In this document: positions 1-8,244 of the stretch, in pieces
Layout of the letters: each line of letters starts with the position of its first letter
How positions within the stretch are numbered: the stretch's first letter is position 1
Assembly (NCBI GenBank): GCA_016350165.1
Contig: CP066225.1
Span: 2,356,001-2,420,000, forward strand
Reading direction: 5' to 3'
From: Planctomycetota bacterium
Lineage (GTDB): Bacteria; Planctomycetota; Phycisphaerae; Phycisphaerales; Phycisphaeraceae
DNA: 64,000 bases
Notes under the pieces: model-generated
What the model saw: the letters and a program-made list of their open reading frames with translations, nothing else
What the model was told of the DNA's origin: nothing
The model's database searches: none
Program-made: the position numbers and the translations under genes

Positions 1-127
1 TAAAGCGCTATGCAGGAACCTACGAACGCGCACAAAAAAAACAACGACTCATCATAAACAAGCCGTTGCTTCATCATTCTATTATTCAGCTTCAACCCTA
101 TAACCGCACATTCAACCACTCAGTACA

Positions 128-328
128 TTATTCCCATGCACCAAACTTCGATGTCTTCCGAGAACTCACCCCATTCTCGCTCTCAACCTTCTTCGTTTTC
201 TGATCACGACCAAAATCGATCCCACCGCCCCAATCAAGCGTGCGCGTTTCCTTCGTATAACAACCTCCAAGCAGAAGCGTCATCGAAAACATACCCACAA
301 CCAACATTATGACCAAAAGATTATTCAT
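128..328 (-). CDS. small predicted lipoprotein
   Basis: Unrecognised 66-residue protein. From the chosen start the N-terminus is a hydrophobic signal ending in the lipobox LLGGC, with the lipidated cysteine at about residue 23. A short charged, polar mature part follows. The start at 328 is preferred over the upstream in-frame one at 355 because GGAG sits 8 bases before it and the signal peptide then begins properly. Probably exported and membrane anchored. No domain is recognisable and the function is unknown. It stands alone, with gene-free sequence on both sides. Confidence 0.6.
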   Translation of the reverse strand: MNNLLVIMLVVGMFSMTLLLGGCYTKETRTLDWGGGIDFGRDQKTKKVESENGVSSRKTSKFGAWE

Positions 329-581
329 CCTATGACTCCATTTCCAAGCACACATTGTACCACACCCACTCGCCCCTCCAAATAAAACCCCAAACCACCC
401 TTTCTAGACTCCATTCTCACCCTTCTGGTTTTAAGTATTTTCAGCACACGCCTTAAATACATACAACACATCACTCTCATTACGCCGACACCATATCATG
501 CGTTCTATACTTTTTCTCGCATAGTCCTTTTATTATGCGACCCTAATCCCAAACCCGACTTTACAGCCGCCTGAGTTGCCT

Positions 582-1448
582 ATGTCTCACTCACTCGACA
601 TTCACAAACTTGGCTCCGTCCCACCACAAGCCTTCGTCGACGCGCGCCTTCAGCTTCACTACGCCGCACAAATCCTCGCCGCAACCGCTGACCTGCTCAT
701 ACACTCTGAGCCCGACGACTCGCACACCGCCCTCACCTTCGACCCCGATCACAACGCGCTACTCACCCAACCTCTCCCTCAGAACTACCAACTCGCACTC
801 ATTCTCGACACGCCCCTCCTCATGCTCCTCGACTCGCAGCAAAACATCCTCGCCGAATCCCCTCTCATCGGCCTCACCCTCACCGAAGCCCTCGACTGGG
901 CCGATCATCAACTAAAACGCCATCTCCCCTCACCTCCTGAAAACAACATCCGCCTTCGCAACTACGACATGCCGCAGCACCCCATCTCCGATGGCGACAC
1001 CCCCTTCACCCTCAAACATCAAAACCATTTCACCGAAGTCGCCCGCTACTTCGCCTTCGCTCATCGTCTCATCGATCTCTTCACCAGACACATCCCTCAC
1101 ACCTCACCCATACGCACCTGGCCACACCACTTCGACATCGCAACACTCACATTCCTCGACCCCGACCTGTCTCCCGACCAGTCACGAACCATCGGCGTCG
1201 GACTCTCCCCCGGCGACCATCACATCACCGAACCATACATCTACATCACCCCATTCCCAACCAAAAACATCAACAAAAGCACGCTACCCACACCACCACA
1301 CCACACCACATGGGCCACCACCTTTCTCGGCGTAACCATCACCGCTACCGAATTCCTCGCCATCCCACACGAACACCGCATCCCAAACCTCATCGACACA
1401 CTCACCGACGCCTTCATCCTCAACCGCCAACTCCTCTCCAACCTCTAA
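582..1448 (+). CDS. DUF5996 family protein
   Basis: 288-residue cytosolic protein resembling the DUF5996 family of unknown function. The recognisable part is the WPHHFDIA motif near residue 180, followed by GVGLSPGDHHITEPYIYI around residue 210, which matches the histidine-rich and SPGD/EPY pattern I associate with that family. The N-terminal third (RLQLHYAAQILAATADLL) also fits. A TTG at 576 is in frame, but the ATG at 582 is the more likely start; the ribosome site is weak. Codons are extremely C-rich, like the whole + strand here. No operon partner is evident. Confidence 0.75.
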   Translation: MSHSLDIHKLGSVPPQAFVDARLQLHYAAQILAATADLLIHSEPDDSHTALTFDPDHNALLTQPLPQNYQLALILDTPLLMLLDSQQNILAESPLIGLTLTEALDWADHQLKRHLPSPPENNIRLRNYDMPQHPISDGDTPFTLKHQNHFTEVARYFAFAHRLIDLFTRHIPHTSPIRTWPHHFDIATLTFLDPDLSPDQSRTIGVGLSPGDHHITEPYIYITPFPTKNINKSTLPTPPHHTTWATTFLGVTITATEFLAIPHEHRIPNLIDTLTDAFILNRQLLSNL

Positions 1449-1471
1449 TACCTCCCCCCATCCCCTCCCAT

Positions 1472-1526
1472 AAAAAAATCAGCTTCATCCATCTCTATTC
1501 ATCGAATAGAAACAGATAAAGCTGAT
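1472..1526 (-). terminator. rho-independent terminator of the SPFH gene
   Basis: A 12 bp imperfect inverted repeat (1478-1489 with 1515-1526, one mismatch) encloses a second perfect stem TCTATTC/GAATAGA. On the minus strand the hairpin is followed by a T run (the A run at 1472-1478). It lies just beyond the stop of the SPFH gene and between two convergent genes. Confidence 0.7.
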
Positions 1527-1550
1527 CATCATTTGTCGTTACTCTAAAAC

Positions 1551-2681
1551 TTACTGCTTAGGCGACATCACCTGCTGTACTGATTTCATAAACGATTCAG
1601 ACAGCAAATTAACCTTCATATCCTGTGGCAAGTATCCGTCAATATTCTTAAACGCCTCAGCGATCTGCTTCGATATTTCAATCTTCACAAACGCATCAGC
1701 ACCCTCAACAGCATAAGCCTGCAAATTCAACTTCGTTGCCTCAGCCTCAGCCATACCCAAAGCCAGAATCGCATCAGCCTTCAACTCACCCGATTCCTTC
1801 TCTGCTTCAGCCGCCAAAACAACCTTCTTCTTGTCAGCTTCCGCCGCAAGCTCAACCTGCTTCGCCGATGCTTCCGCAGCTAGAACCTCCTGCTCAGCCT
1901 TCTTCTCATACTCAAGAATACCAACTTCCTTATCACGCCTCGCCTCAACCAATGCCTTCTCATACTGCGCCTGCGCCTCAGCCTTAACCTTCTGAGCCTC
2001 AGCCATCGCAGCCTTTTCTTCCTCAACCATGCGCAACTGCTTCTGAGTCGCAACCTGTCTCGCCTTGATCTCACCAATATATTCAGGATCAAGCGAAATC
2101 TTCTCAATCACAAAACTCTCAACAATAATACCCTGCAAACGCATATTCGAATCCGCAGCAGACAACCTTTCAATAATCGACTTCTGCAAATCCACCAACC
2201 CGCTACCCGAATACGCTTCGATCGCAGTTCGTGTCGTCGCTTCATCCTTCACCGCACGCATCAGCTCAGGACGCACAACCTTCTCAACGATCGCTTCACG
2301 AACCGTCTTATGTAGATGCACAACCTTCGCCGGATCAATTCGCCATCTCACATTCATCGAGATCGTCATGTCCTGCCCTTCTTTAGACTGAACACGATAG
2401 CTATCACGACGACGACCTTCACCAAACTCAGCCGTATTATCCAAGTCATTCATCACAAAGATCTGACTCGATACGTCATACGTATAAATCTTCTTCATGA
2501 AACCCGGAAACAAAATATATGTCTTAGGCGCCAACGCCTCATCCTCAACACCACCCGACCATGTCTCCATCACACCAATCTCATTACCGCGTACCGTCTC
2601 GAAATCAAACATTAAAAACGATATCGCAATCAGAAATAGCGCAACAATACCGACCGTTGCTAATGTAAACCATGCTTTCAT
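1551..2681 (-). CDS. SPFH/band-7 (prohibitin-like) membrane protein
   Basis: 376-residue membrane protein of the SPFH superfamily, which builds membrane-associated oligomeric cages. One N-terminal transmembrane helix (about residues 5-27) precedes the band-7 domain (about 28-200: ETVRGNEIGVMETW, WRIDPAKVVHLHKTV, IEAYSGSGLVDLQKSI, GIIVESFVIEKI). A long Ala/Glu/Lys-rich coiled coil spans about 205-310 and ends in a short hydrophobic, Gly-poor tail. The order matches flotillin/HflK-like proteins. The 80-residue membrane protein 73 bases upstream on the same strand is probably co-transcribed. The precise client is unknown. Confidence 0.85.
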   Translation of the reverse strand: MKAWFTLATVGIVALFLIAISFLMFDFETVRGNEIGVMETWSGGVEDEALAPKTYILFPGFMKKIYTYDVSSQIFVMNDLDNTAEFGEGRRRDSYRVQSKEGQDMTISMNVRWRIDPAKVVHLHKTVREAIVEKVVRPELMRAVKDEATTRTAIEAYSGSGLVDLQKSIIERLSAADSNMRLQGIIVESFVIEKISLDPEYIGEIKARQVATQKQLRMVEEEKAAMAEAQKVKAEAQAQYEKALVEARRDKEVGILEYEKKAEQEVLAAEASAKQVELAAEADKKKVVLAAEAEKESGELKADAILALGMAEAEATKLNLQAYAVEGADAFVKIEISKQIAEAFKNIDGYLPQDMKVNLLSESFMKSVQQVMSPKQ

Positions 2682-2754
2682 TTTAAATATCTACCTTTCC
2701 CAGAATGAAAATTCTTTCACCCAGTTAGTTACAAAACCAATCGTCCCGCCCTGA

Positions 2755-2997
2755 TTATTTCTTACGACGTCCCGCCATATACAAGAACGTACACGCCGCC
2801 ACATATAACAGTAACACCACCATCAGCACCGGCAGCATCATCATCAGCATCCTGATCTTCAGCACCGCTGCGCCCAATAACACCAATACCCACAACCCCA
2901 GCAATCCACTCACCACCCACCAATTCAAAACCCCGCCCCCAAGCTTTTTCTTAGGCACATACTCAATCACTTCAGGTTCATCTTGCTTCTGCTTCAT
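2755..2997 (-). CDS. small two-helix membrane protein
   Basis: 80-residue unrecognised protein with a charged cytoplasmic N-terminus (KQKQDEPEVIEYVPKKK) and two hydrophobic helices at about residues 26-46 and 50-73. It ends in the positive tail GRRKK. A GGGAAG ribosome site lies 8 bases before the ATG. It directly precedes the SPFH protein gene on the same strand (73 bases), suggesting an accessory membrane subunit of that protein. That role is inferred only from position. Confidence 0.65.
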   Translation of the reverse strand: MKQKQDEPEVIEYVPKKKLGGGVLNWWVVSGLLGLWVLVLLGAAVLKIRMLMMMLPVLMVVLLLYVAACTFLYMAGRRKK

Positions 2998-3218
2998 ATC
3001 ATTCTTCCCGAAAACAAAACCAGACGCTCATCCCCTCACCAACCTTATAACCCCAGCATACACAACAATTTCAACTTACGCACCACCCCCCACCCCAACA
3101 TTCCCACCATCGCACAACACACCACCCAATCCTCCCATTCCTGCAACCATTTCTAACAAAAAGCTGAAATTTCACTCCCGTCATACCGTCCTTATCTATA
3201 ACCACATAAGGACGCCAC

Positions 3219-4433
3219 ATGCCCGACCAGACCCCGCAATTCAAAACCATCACCACGCCTCTCAACCCCACCTCCACCTTCACCTACAAAATGCTTTGGC
3301 AGACCCGCCTCAAACGTCTCCGCAAAATCCTCAAATACACCTTCATTTTCTTTCTCACCATCACCCTCCTCATCACAGCCTTTTGGCTCACCAACTACAT
3401 CCGCGCAAGACACGCCTTCAACAACATCGCCCACTACCGCACCGGCGATCAAATCAACCAACACTACGACCAACTCGCCAACACCGAACGCGCCGCCTCC
3501 TACACCCAAGCTCTCCTCGAACTCGACACAGCCTACGAACTCACCGACAACATCAGTCTTTTTGACCGCCTCGCCACACATCAATTCAGCCTCATCACAC
3601 CCACACCCCCCGAAATTCGCGCTCGCATCGATACACTTCTCGATCGCAACCAAGAAGCCATCAAATCTCTCATCACCCACAACAACCTCGGCCCAATCCG
3701 TTTCCAACACGATTACAACGCGCCAACCGCCAAAATCCCCTACCTCGACCACGTCCATGAAATCGCTTCCCTTCTCACCCTCAAAATCCTCATCCATTTC
3801 AAAGACAATCATCCCGAACCAGCACTCGACACCACTCTCGCACTCATCCAATACGCCAAATCCCTCCAGCACGATCCCCACGGCTTCAGCCAAACAATGG
3901 TCAAATACCTCCACAACTATTACATCCCCACAATCATCGACGCCATCTCTCAAACCCACCCCTTTACATCCGATCAAATCAAACAAATCCAAGATGCATA
4001 CGCCGCGCACCCATACGACCCCCGCGCCGCAGCCTACGACATGGTCCTCGCCCAACAATTCATTTCCCTTCAACACTTCGAAAACGAGCCCCGCTTTCAA
4101 CTCCCCCTCTCTCATCTCCCCTTAACCCGTGACCTTGACCACATCGAAACCATCCGCTTCTTCGACACCATCTTCACCCAATTGCAAAACCAAAGCGACG
4201 ACTTCAGCTGGATCTACGATTACTCAGAAACCATCCGACCATACCACCACATCGCTCGTGAAGCTTCATGGCTAGTCAACATCGACTTCAATCAAAAATT
4301 CTACAAATCTCACAACCACATCCTCTTCTCCCTCGCCGCCGAGCGTTACTACCTCGACCACAACAACACCCCCCACGAAACCGACGCCGACCTCGTCCCC
4401 ACCTACCTCAAAGAACTCCCAACCGAAAACTAA
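3219..4433 (+). CDS. membrane-anchored protein of unknown function
   Basis: 404-residue protein. A basic stretch (about residues 28-38) precedes one transmembrane helix at about 40-59, so the remaining ~340 residues should lie outside the cytoplasm. The large domain is helical in look, with many Tyr, His and Leu, resembling hypothetical planctomycete proteins with no assigned function. AAGGA six bases before the ATG supports the start. Its last four bases overlap the 3' end of the convergent transposase gene. Strongly C-rich codon third positions follow the local + strand bias. Confidence 0.7.
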   Translation: MPDQTPQFKTITTPLNPTSTFTYKMLWQTRLKRLRKILKYTFIFFLTITLLITAFWLTNYIRARHAFNNIAHYRTGDQINQHYDQLANTERAASYTQALLELDTAYELTDNISLFDRLATHQFSLITPTPPEIRARIDTLLDRNQEAIKSLITHNNLGPIRFQHDYNAPTAKIPYLDHVHEIASLLTLKILIHFKDNHPEPALDTTLALIQYAKSLQHDPHGFSQTMVKYLHNYYIPTIIDAISQTHPFTSDQIKQIQDAYAAHPYDPRAAAYDMVLAQQFISLQHFENEPRFQLPLSHLPLTRDLDHIETIRFFDTIFTQLQNQSDDFSWIYDYSETIRPYHHIAREASWLVNIDFNQKFYKSHNHILFSLAAERYYLDHNNTPHETDADLVPTYLKELPTEN

Positions 4434-4909
4434 TCACAATGAAACCTCCCCCACCTCGCGCCCTTATGCTTAGGCAAATATACAGTTATTAGATGCTCAA
4501 AATGCTCACGATCTTTTACCTGTTTACGACCCCCGCCCTTACTAAACCATTCACGCTTCCAATACGCATCATTCAACGCTTTCGTCATCGCCGTCTTCAT
4601 TGATTTTCGCATCTTCAACCAATCTTTCTTCTCATCACGCCAACCAATAACCACATGGACATGCGTTTCATCACAGCTAAACCCATAAAATTCAGCCTCT
4701 AACCTCTCACATGCAACAGCACAAATATCCAACAACAACCATTGCTTATCACCATCAAATCTCACCACTTCCATCCTCGCCTGCGAGCGATAACTCTCCC
4801 CCATCCACTCATCTTTCGACAACACACCCTTTCCTCTGCGCACATACCCCGCTTCTCGATCAGGCATCCAACTCCCATACGCATGAAACGTAAACAAGTA
4901 TACCGCCAC
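4430..4909 (-). CDS. Y1/HUH transposase, REP-associated (RAYT-like)
   Basis: 159-residue protein of the IS200/RAYT-like Y1 transposase superfamily, single-strand DNA nucleases that use a HUH motif and a tyrosine. The opening VAVYLFTFHAYGSWMPD is typical of a planctomycete branch of this family. THVHVVIG (about residues 83-90) is the HUH pair, and a tyrosine in LITVYLPKHKG near the C-terminus is a candidate nucleophile. I chose the GTG at 4909, preceded by GGAGG, over a TTG at 4927. A REP-type hairpin lies about 95 bases upstream and five more are scattered in the window, the classic RAYT/REP arrangement. It is a lone gene without IS ends that I can define, so probably domesticated or REP-mobilising rather than a complete IS. 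Confidence 0.75.
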   Translation of the reverse strand: MAVYLFTFHAYGSWMPDREAGYVRRGKGVLSKDEWMGESYRSQARMEVVRFDGDKQWLLLDICAVACERLEAEFYGFSCDETHVHVVIGWRDEKKDWLKMRKSMKTAMTKALNDAYWKREWFSKGGGRKQVKDREHFEHLITVYLPKHKGARWGRFHCD

Positions 4910-5001
4910 GCTACCTCCAGAATCCAAATCTCAAACTCGCAACATTAATCAATGAGCTACAACAAAATAACTGCTAAAACCACACGATCTCTACAAACTC
5001 A

Positions 5002-5037
5002 AATAGCCGCGGACCTACGGGCCGCGGAAGCCTCATC
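5002..5037 (-). repeat. REP-like hairpin 1
   Basis: Read on the minus strand this is GATGAGG, a 9-pair stem with one mismatch around the loop GTA, then GCGGCTATT. It shares flank, three-base loop and CTATT tail with the other REP-like elements of the window. It sits just upstream of the HUH transposase gene. Confidence 0.7.
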
Positions 5038-5086
5038 CCCCCCCACCTCCCTCACCCCGCACGACCACACCATATTCCCTTTACCT

Positions 5087-5142
5087 CTAATCATCTATTA
5101 GACGTACTAACCATCGATTAGATTCAACTAATCTACGGTTAG
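5087..5142. repeat. three tandem CTAAY-N5-RTTAG palindromes
   Basis: Three 15 bp imperfect palindromes start at 5087, 5107 and 5128, that is every 20-21 bases or two helical turns: CTAATCATCTATTAG, CTAACCATCGATTAG and CTAATCTACGGTTAG. They lie between the end of parB and the transposase promoter region. Regular helical phasing suggests a protein binding array. Single copies recur at 24520, 27772, 35305, 41364, 46251 and 58477. Confidence 0.6.
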
Positions 5143-5178
5143 ACCAAAAACTAAAACCCTTTAAAATCCAACGAAAAA

Positions 5179-6648
5179 CTACTCAAACTTCACACCCATC
5201 CGCCCAAGCAATTCATCAAACTGGTCCAGCGAATAAAAATCAATACTTAGCGTACCGCTCCCCTTCTTACGCCCAGGCCGAATCTTGATCTTCGTCGATA
5301 ACTGCTCAGACAAATGCTTCTCAAGATCCGCCATATACGCCGCCTTGCGAACCTTCGCCTCTTCCTGCTTTGACTCTTTCTCCTCACCCTGCTCAGCCCC
5401 TGCCCGGTTCAACTTCCTCACCTCCATCTCCATCCGTCTCACCGACCAAGCCTCAGCCACAGCCTGCTTCGCCATCGTCAACTGCACCACTTCATCTTCG
5501 ATCCCCGCAAGCGCTCTCGCCTGCCCCATCGACAATTCCCCTGCCCTGAGCATGCCACGAACATCTTCACATAAGTTTAGTAATCGCAAATGGTTAGTGA
5601 CTGTCGCGCGTTCAACACCCACGCGCTTCGCCACCTCTGAATGGCTCAAACTAAACACATCCGCCAGCCGCTTAAATGCCTCCGCCCTTTCAATCGGGTT
5701 CAGATCTTCACGCTGCAAGTTCTCGATCAGCGCCCACTCCGCCATCTGCTCATCATCAAGCTCGCGCACAAAGCCCGGCATAACCTCCAACCCCGCCAAT
5801 TGTGCCGCCCGCCAACGGCGCTCACCCGCCACCAACTCAAATTCAATTTCCCCCTCATCCTCCCCACCTGTCACCTCATCCAACCGCCGCACAATAATCG
5901 GCTGCATCAACCCGTCACGCTTAATCGAATCCGATAAACCCCGGAGCGCCTGCTCATCAAACTCACTACGAGGCTGATACCGGTTCGGCTTAATCTTCCC
6001 TACACCCAAATACCGTAGCCCCATCTCATGACCAACCTCATCATTGCCGCCCGCTTCACCATCCACCATCTCAGCATTATCAGACCCAACCTCACCATCA
6101 CGATCCGCCACTTCCTCAACAACTTTCTTCACCACATCCTCCCCATCACCCGCCGCAATCTTCTCCGCCGCGTTATCGGCCTCAATAATCTCGTCCGCAC
6201 TCACCATCTTCACCACACCAACCTCAACCACAGGCGCAGCCTCAGCCACCTGCTCCGCCACAACCTTCACCTTCTCATCCCCACTTTTCACCTCTCCCTG
6301 CTCCTCAGACACATTTTTATCACCCTCAACACCAACTTCCACCGCCTCAACCTTCGTCAACTTCTCTTCTTCCACAAGCGCTCCACGTGAAGCGCTCTCC
6401 TCTACACCCTCCACAGCCTTCACTTCATCACCCTGCTCGACCTGCTCCACCCCCTCAACTGCAGGCGCATCCACAGCCTGGATCTGCTCTTCCTTCGTAG
6501 CAGTCTTCACCTCAGAACTGACAACCTCTTGAACCTCTTCCTCCACCTTTGCATCTTTATCCGAAGAAGGCGGCTTCACATCCACCGGCTTCGCCATCAA
6601 ACTACTCAAACCTCTTCCCAATCGCGATGCACGCTTCTTCGCTGCCAT
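5179..6648 (-). CDS. parB: chromosome partitioning protein ParB
   Basis: 489-residue ParB, the CTP-dependent clamp that loads at parS and spreads to organise the origin region. The N-terminal KKRASRLGRGLSSLM is the ParA-stimulating peptide. Residues ~20-208 are an extraordinary acidic Val/Glu/Ala/Asp-rich linker. The ParB/Srx domain starts near 210 (KIKPNRYQPRSEFDE) and carries the CTP-binding GERRWRA (about 275) and ENLQREDLNPIE (about 309). The HTH spans about 335-358 and a C-terminal dimerisation domain ends the protein. The start at 6648 has AAGGAG 9 bases upstream; an ATG-less extension to 6684 is rejected. One parS-like site lies inside the linker coding sequence and four more upstream. 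No parA is adjacent, which is unusual. Most ParBs are near 300 residues. Confidence 0.95.
   Translation of the reverse strand: MAAKKRASRLGRGLSSLMAKPVDVKPPSSDKDAKVEEEVQEVVSSEVKTATKEEQIQAVDAPAVEGVEQVEQGDEVKAVEGVEESASRGALVEEEKLTKVEAVEVGVEGDKNVSEEQGEVKSGDEKVKVVAEQVAEAAPVVEVGVVKMVSADEIIEADNAAEKIAAGDGEDVVKKVVEEVADRDGEVGSDNAEMVDGEAGGNDEVGHEMGLRYLGVGKIKPNRYQPRSEFDEQALRGLSDSIKRDGLMQPIIVRRLDEVTGGEDEGEIEFELVAGERRWRAAQLAGLEVMPGFVRELDDEQMAEWALIENLQREDLNPIERAEAFKRLADVFSLSHSEVAKRVGVERATVTNHLRLLNLCEDVRGMLRAGELSMGQARALAGIEDEVVQLTMAKQAVAEAWSVRRMEMEVRKLNRAGAEQGEEKESKQEEAKVRKAAYMADLEKHLSEQLSTKIKIRPGRKKGSGTLSIDFYSLDQFDELLGRMGVKFE
6378..6395. promoter_or_regulatory. parS-like site 1 (inside parB)
   Basis: GCGCTCCACGTGAAGCGC, a near-perfect 18 bp palindrome on the CACGTG core that defines parS (canonical TGTTTCACGTGAAACA). 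It falls in the region encoding the acidic linker of ParB. Confidence 0.65.
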
Positions 6649-6779
6649 AACCGTTGCTCCTTGCAAACTGCAACACCCGCTCACGCAGCATCACAGCATC
6701 CGTACTCATGTAATTAAAGACCCCGCCAGTTTACCGCCCCCCTTATTCTTCATTCAAGTACTTACTCAGAACATTTCCC

Positions 6780-6788
6780 TTATCCACA
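6780..6788 (+). other. DnaA box
   Basis: TTATCCACA, an exact match to the strong DnaA-binding 9-mer. It is a single copy in the gene-free parS region. One box alone does not define an origin. Confidence 0.45.
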
Positions 6789-6875
6789 CCTCACAGATGA
6801 TTTAGAAGCTAAAACCACCAATCTTCACGCTTTCCATTCCAAATCTGCCCTTCCCAAAATCCAACTTTTCTCAAA

Positions 6876-6893
6876 GCGCTCCACGTGTAGCGC
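6876..6893. promoter_or_regulatory. parS-like site 2
   Basis: GCGCTCCACGTGTAGCGC, an 18 bp palindrome with one broken pair around the CACGTG core. It has the GCGCT/AGCGC arm type also seen at 6378 and 7570. Confidence 0.6.
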
Positions 6894-6953
6894 ATTTTTA
6901 AAAGTGACAAACCACACACTCAAACCTCAAATCACTCAATTCCTACAACTGAC

Positions 6954-6993
6954 AATAGCCGCAGAACCGCGTTTGGCGGAAACCTCACCTCTC
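6954..6993 (-). repeat. REP-like hairpin 2
   Basis: On the minus strand GGTGAGGTTTCCGC leads into an imperfect stem with loop GCG and ends GCGGCTATT. It matches REP 1 in its GATGAGG/GGTGAGG lead, three-base loop and CTATT tail, with two stem mismatches. Confidence 0.6.
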
Positions 6994-7151
6994 ACACACA
7001 AATCATCAACCCAACAAAACCCACCAAAAACAAAAACCCCAAACCTGTAAAATCCCAACAGAGCAGGGCAACTCAATTCCTCAAAACCCAAATCCCAAAA
7101 ACTAAAACTCACCCAATTACACGAAATCTCGCGCACCGCACCACCACAAAA

Positions 7152-7169
7152 ATGTTCCACGTGGAGCGC
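7152..7169. promoter_or_regulatory. parS-like site 3 (hybrid arms)
   Basis: ATGTTCCACGTGGAGCGC: the left arm is the canonical-type TGTTCCAC and the right arm the local GGAGCGC type, so it combines the two arm flavours seen in this cluster. Confidence 0.7.
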
Positions 7170-7400
7170 ATAAATAAAAATTCTCCAACTCCCAACCTGC
7201 GCTCCACGCTCAAAATATGCGCAATTACCGGACTGAACCTTGTTTTACGCCCGATAAACACCGCTCATTCCCAACTGATCTGCGCTCGCGCACATGCTGC
7301 ACCCCATGATCGGCGCTCCTCCCCGGTTTTCCCTTACCTATTCTCTCATCCACTCATCCATTTCTGGGCAACCCCAACAACACGCTTCGTAGCAACGAAT

Positions 7401-7416
7401 TGTTCCACGTGGAACA
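7401..7416. promoter_or_regulatory. parS site 4 (canonical)
   Basis: TGTTCCACGTGGAACA, a perfect 16 bp palindrome differing from the consensus parS only by the symmetrical T-to-C change next to the core. This is the best match to a bacterial parS in the window, about 0.75 kb upstream of the parB start. Confidence 0.85.
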
Positions 7417-7569
7417 TATCTTGCGCATCAAACATCCTGTATCACATAACCAGCCTCTCAAAACATCACGCTGCCACATCACCTCACCCTCCAATTACCA
7501 AATCAAACCACCCACAATATCCCTTCTCAATACCCAACAATCTTCCCCAGCTAAAACTCAATCCACCAC

Positions 7570-7587
7570 GCGCTCCACGTGGAGCGC
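7570..7587. promoter_or_regulatory. parS-like site 5
   Basis: GCGCTCCACGTGGAGCGC, a perfect 18 bp palindrome on the same CACGTG core with the GCGCT arms used by sites 1 and 2. Confidence 0.7.
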
Positions 7588-8021
7588 TTCACTAGTCCAA
7601 AAAACATCATGATTACAGGACCCAAACACCAACACATCCTTAAACTCTAATAAGAGCAGGGGACACACCACACATCAATCTACCCCAAACAATAAAGAGT
7701 ACACCTCCAAACAATCCCAACAGTAATCTTCAAATCCATTCAGCACACATCCCCAAGCTGAGGCCGATAATGCCTTCACTATCACACTTCCCATCAACGT
7801 CCACTTTTAGTTACACACTCTCTCAGAAACCCTCGCTTGCCGCACAAACACTTTGCTTCACATGGCGCGACACCAAAACCATCAACCAAATTAAAAAAGT
7901 GAATCTGCATACAGGTAGATTAGGACTAACACAGGAGATGGAGCAGAAAAGCAAAAATACCAATGTGAGGATTGACGGCCGTGAGAAAGAAACGGATGTG
8001 TAATGAGGAGTGGTGAGAAGC

Positions 8022-8053
8022 GGAGAGGGGGAAGAAAAAAAGGGGGGGGGGAA
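8022..8053 (+). other. polypurine tract with G10 run
   Basis: Thirty-two consecutive purines, including a G5 run, an A7 run and a G10 run at 8042-8051. It lies just after the strand-composition switch and before the histidine kinase gene. G-tracts of this length can form quadruplexes and are prone to length variation. The function is unknown. Confidence 0.4.
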
Positions 8054-8244
8054 TGGGATCAAATTACCTATTTTAAAAAGTGCACCTTATTCCGCATAAC
8101 TCCGCATAAGCGATGCAGAACCGCCATCTTCATTGCCGATACACCTTAAGTAAACATCTGTGTTTTGTGCTTCAAATCGCGTGATCATCTGATTTTCAAT
8201 CTCACGACAGCACACATAAGCAAACGCAAATAGACACAAGCAGC

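Larger units (their letters stand above)
6649..8244. other. 1.6 kb gene-free parS region, possible origin neighbourhood
   Basis: No convincing gene is visible. Short open frames here are low-complexity and some merely read through parS (MFHVE). The stretch contains four of the five parS-like palindromes, one perfect DnaA box, one REP hairpin and a 32-base purine tract. The + strand turns from C-rich to G-rich near 7.88-7.95 kb. Together these features suggest a replication-origin or centromere region. Only one strict DnaA box was found, so oriC itself is unproven. Confidence 0.5.

Noticed and set aside
1-203. Open + strand frame from base 3 that could be the end of a gene cut by the window edge
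   Set aside because: Its second half is the complement of the lipoprotein gene at 128-328 and its composition is not protein-like; support is too thin.
7152-7595. 147-residue frame beginning MFHVE in the parS region
   Set aside because: The start is merely parS sequence translated; the rest is low-complexity Ser/His/Pro sequence as expected from C-rich noncoding DNA.
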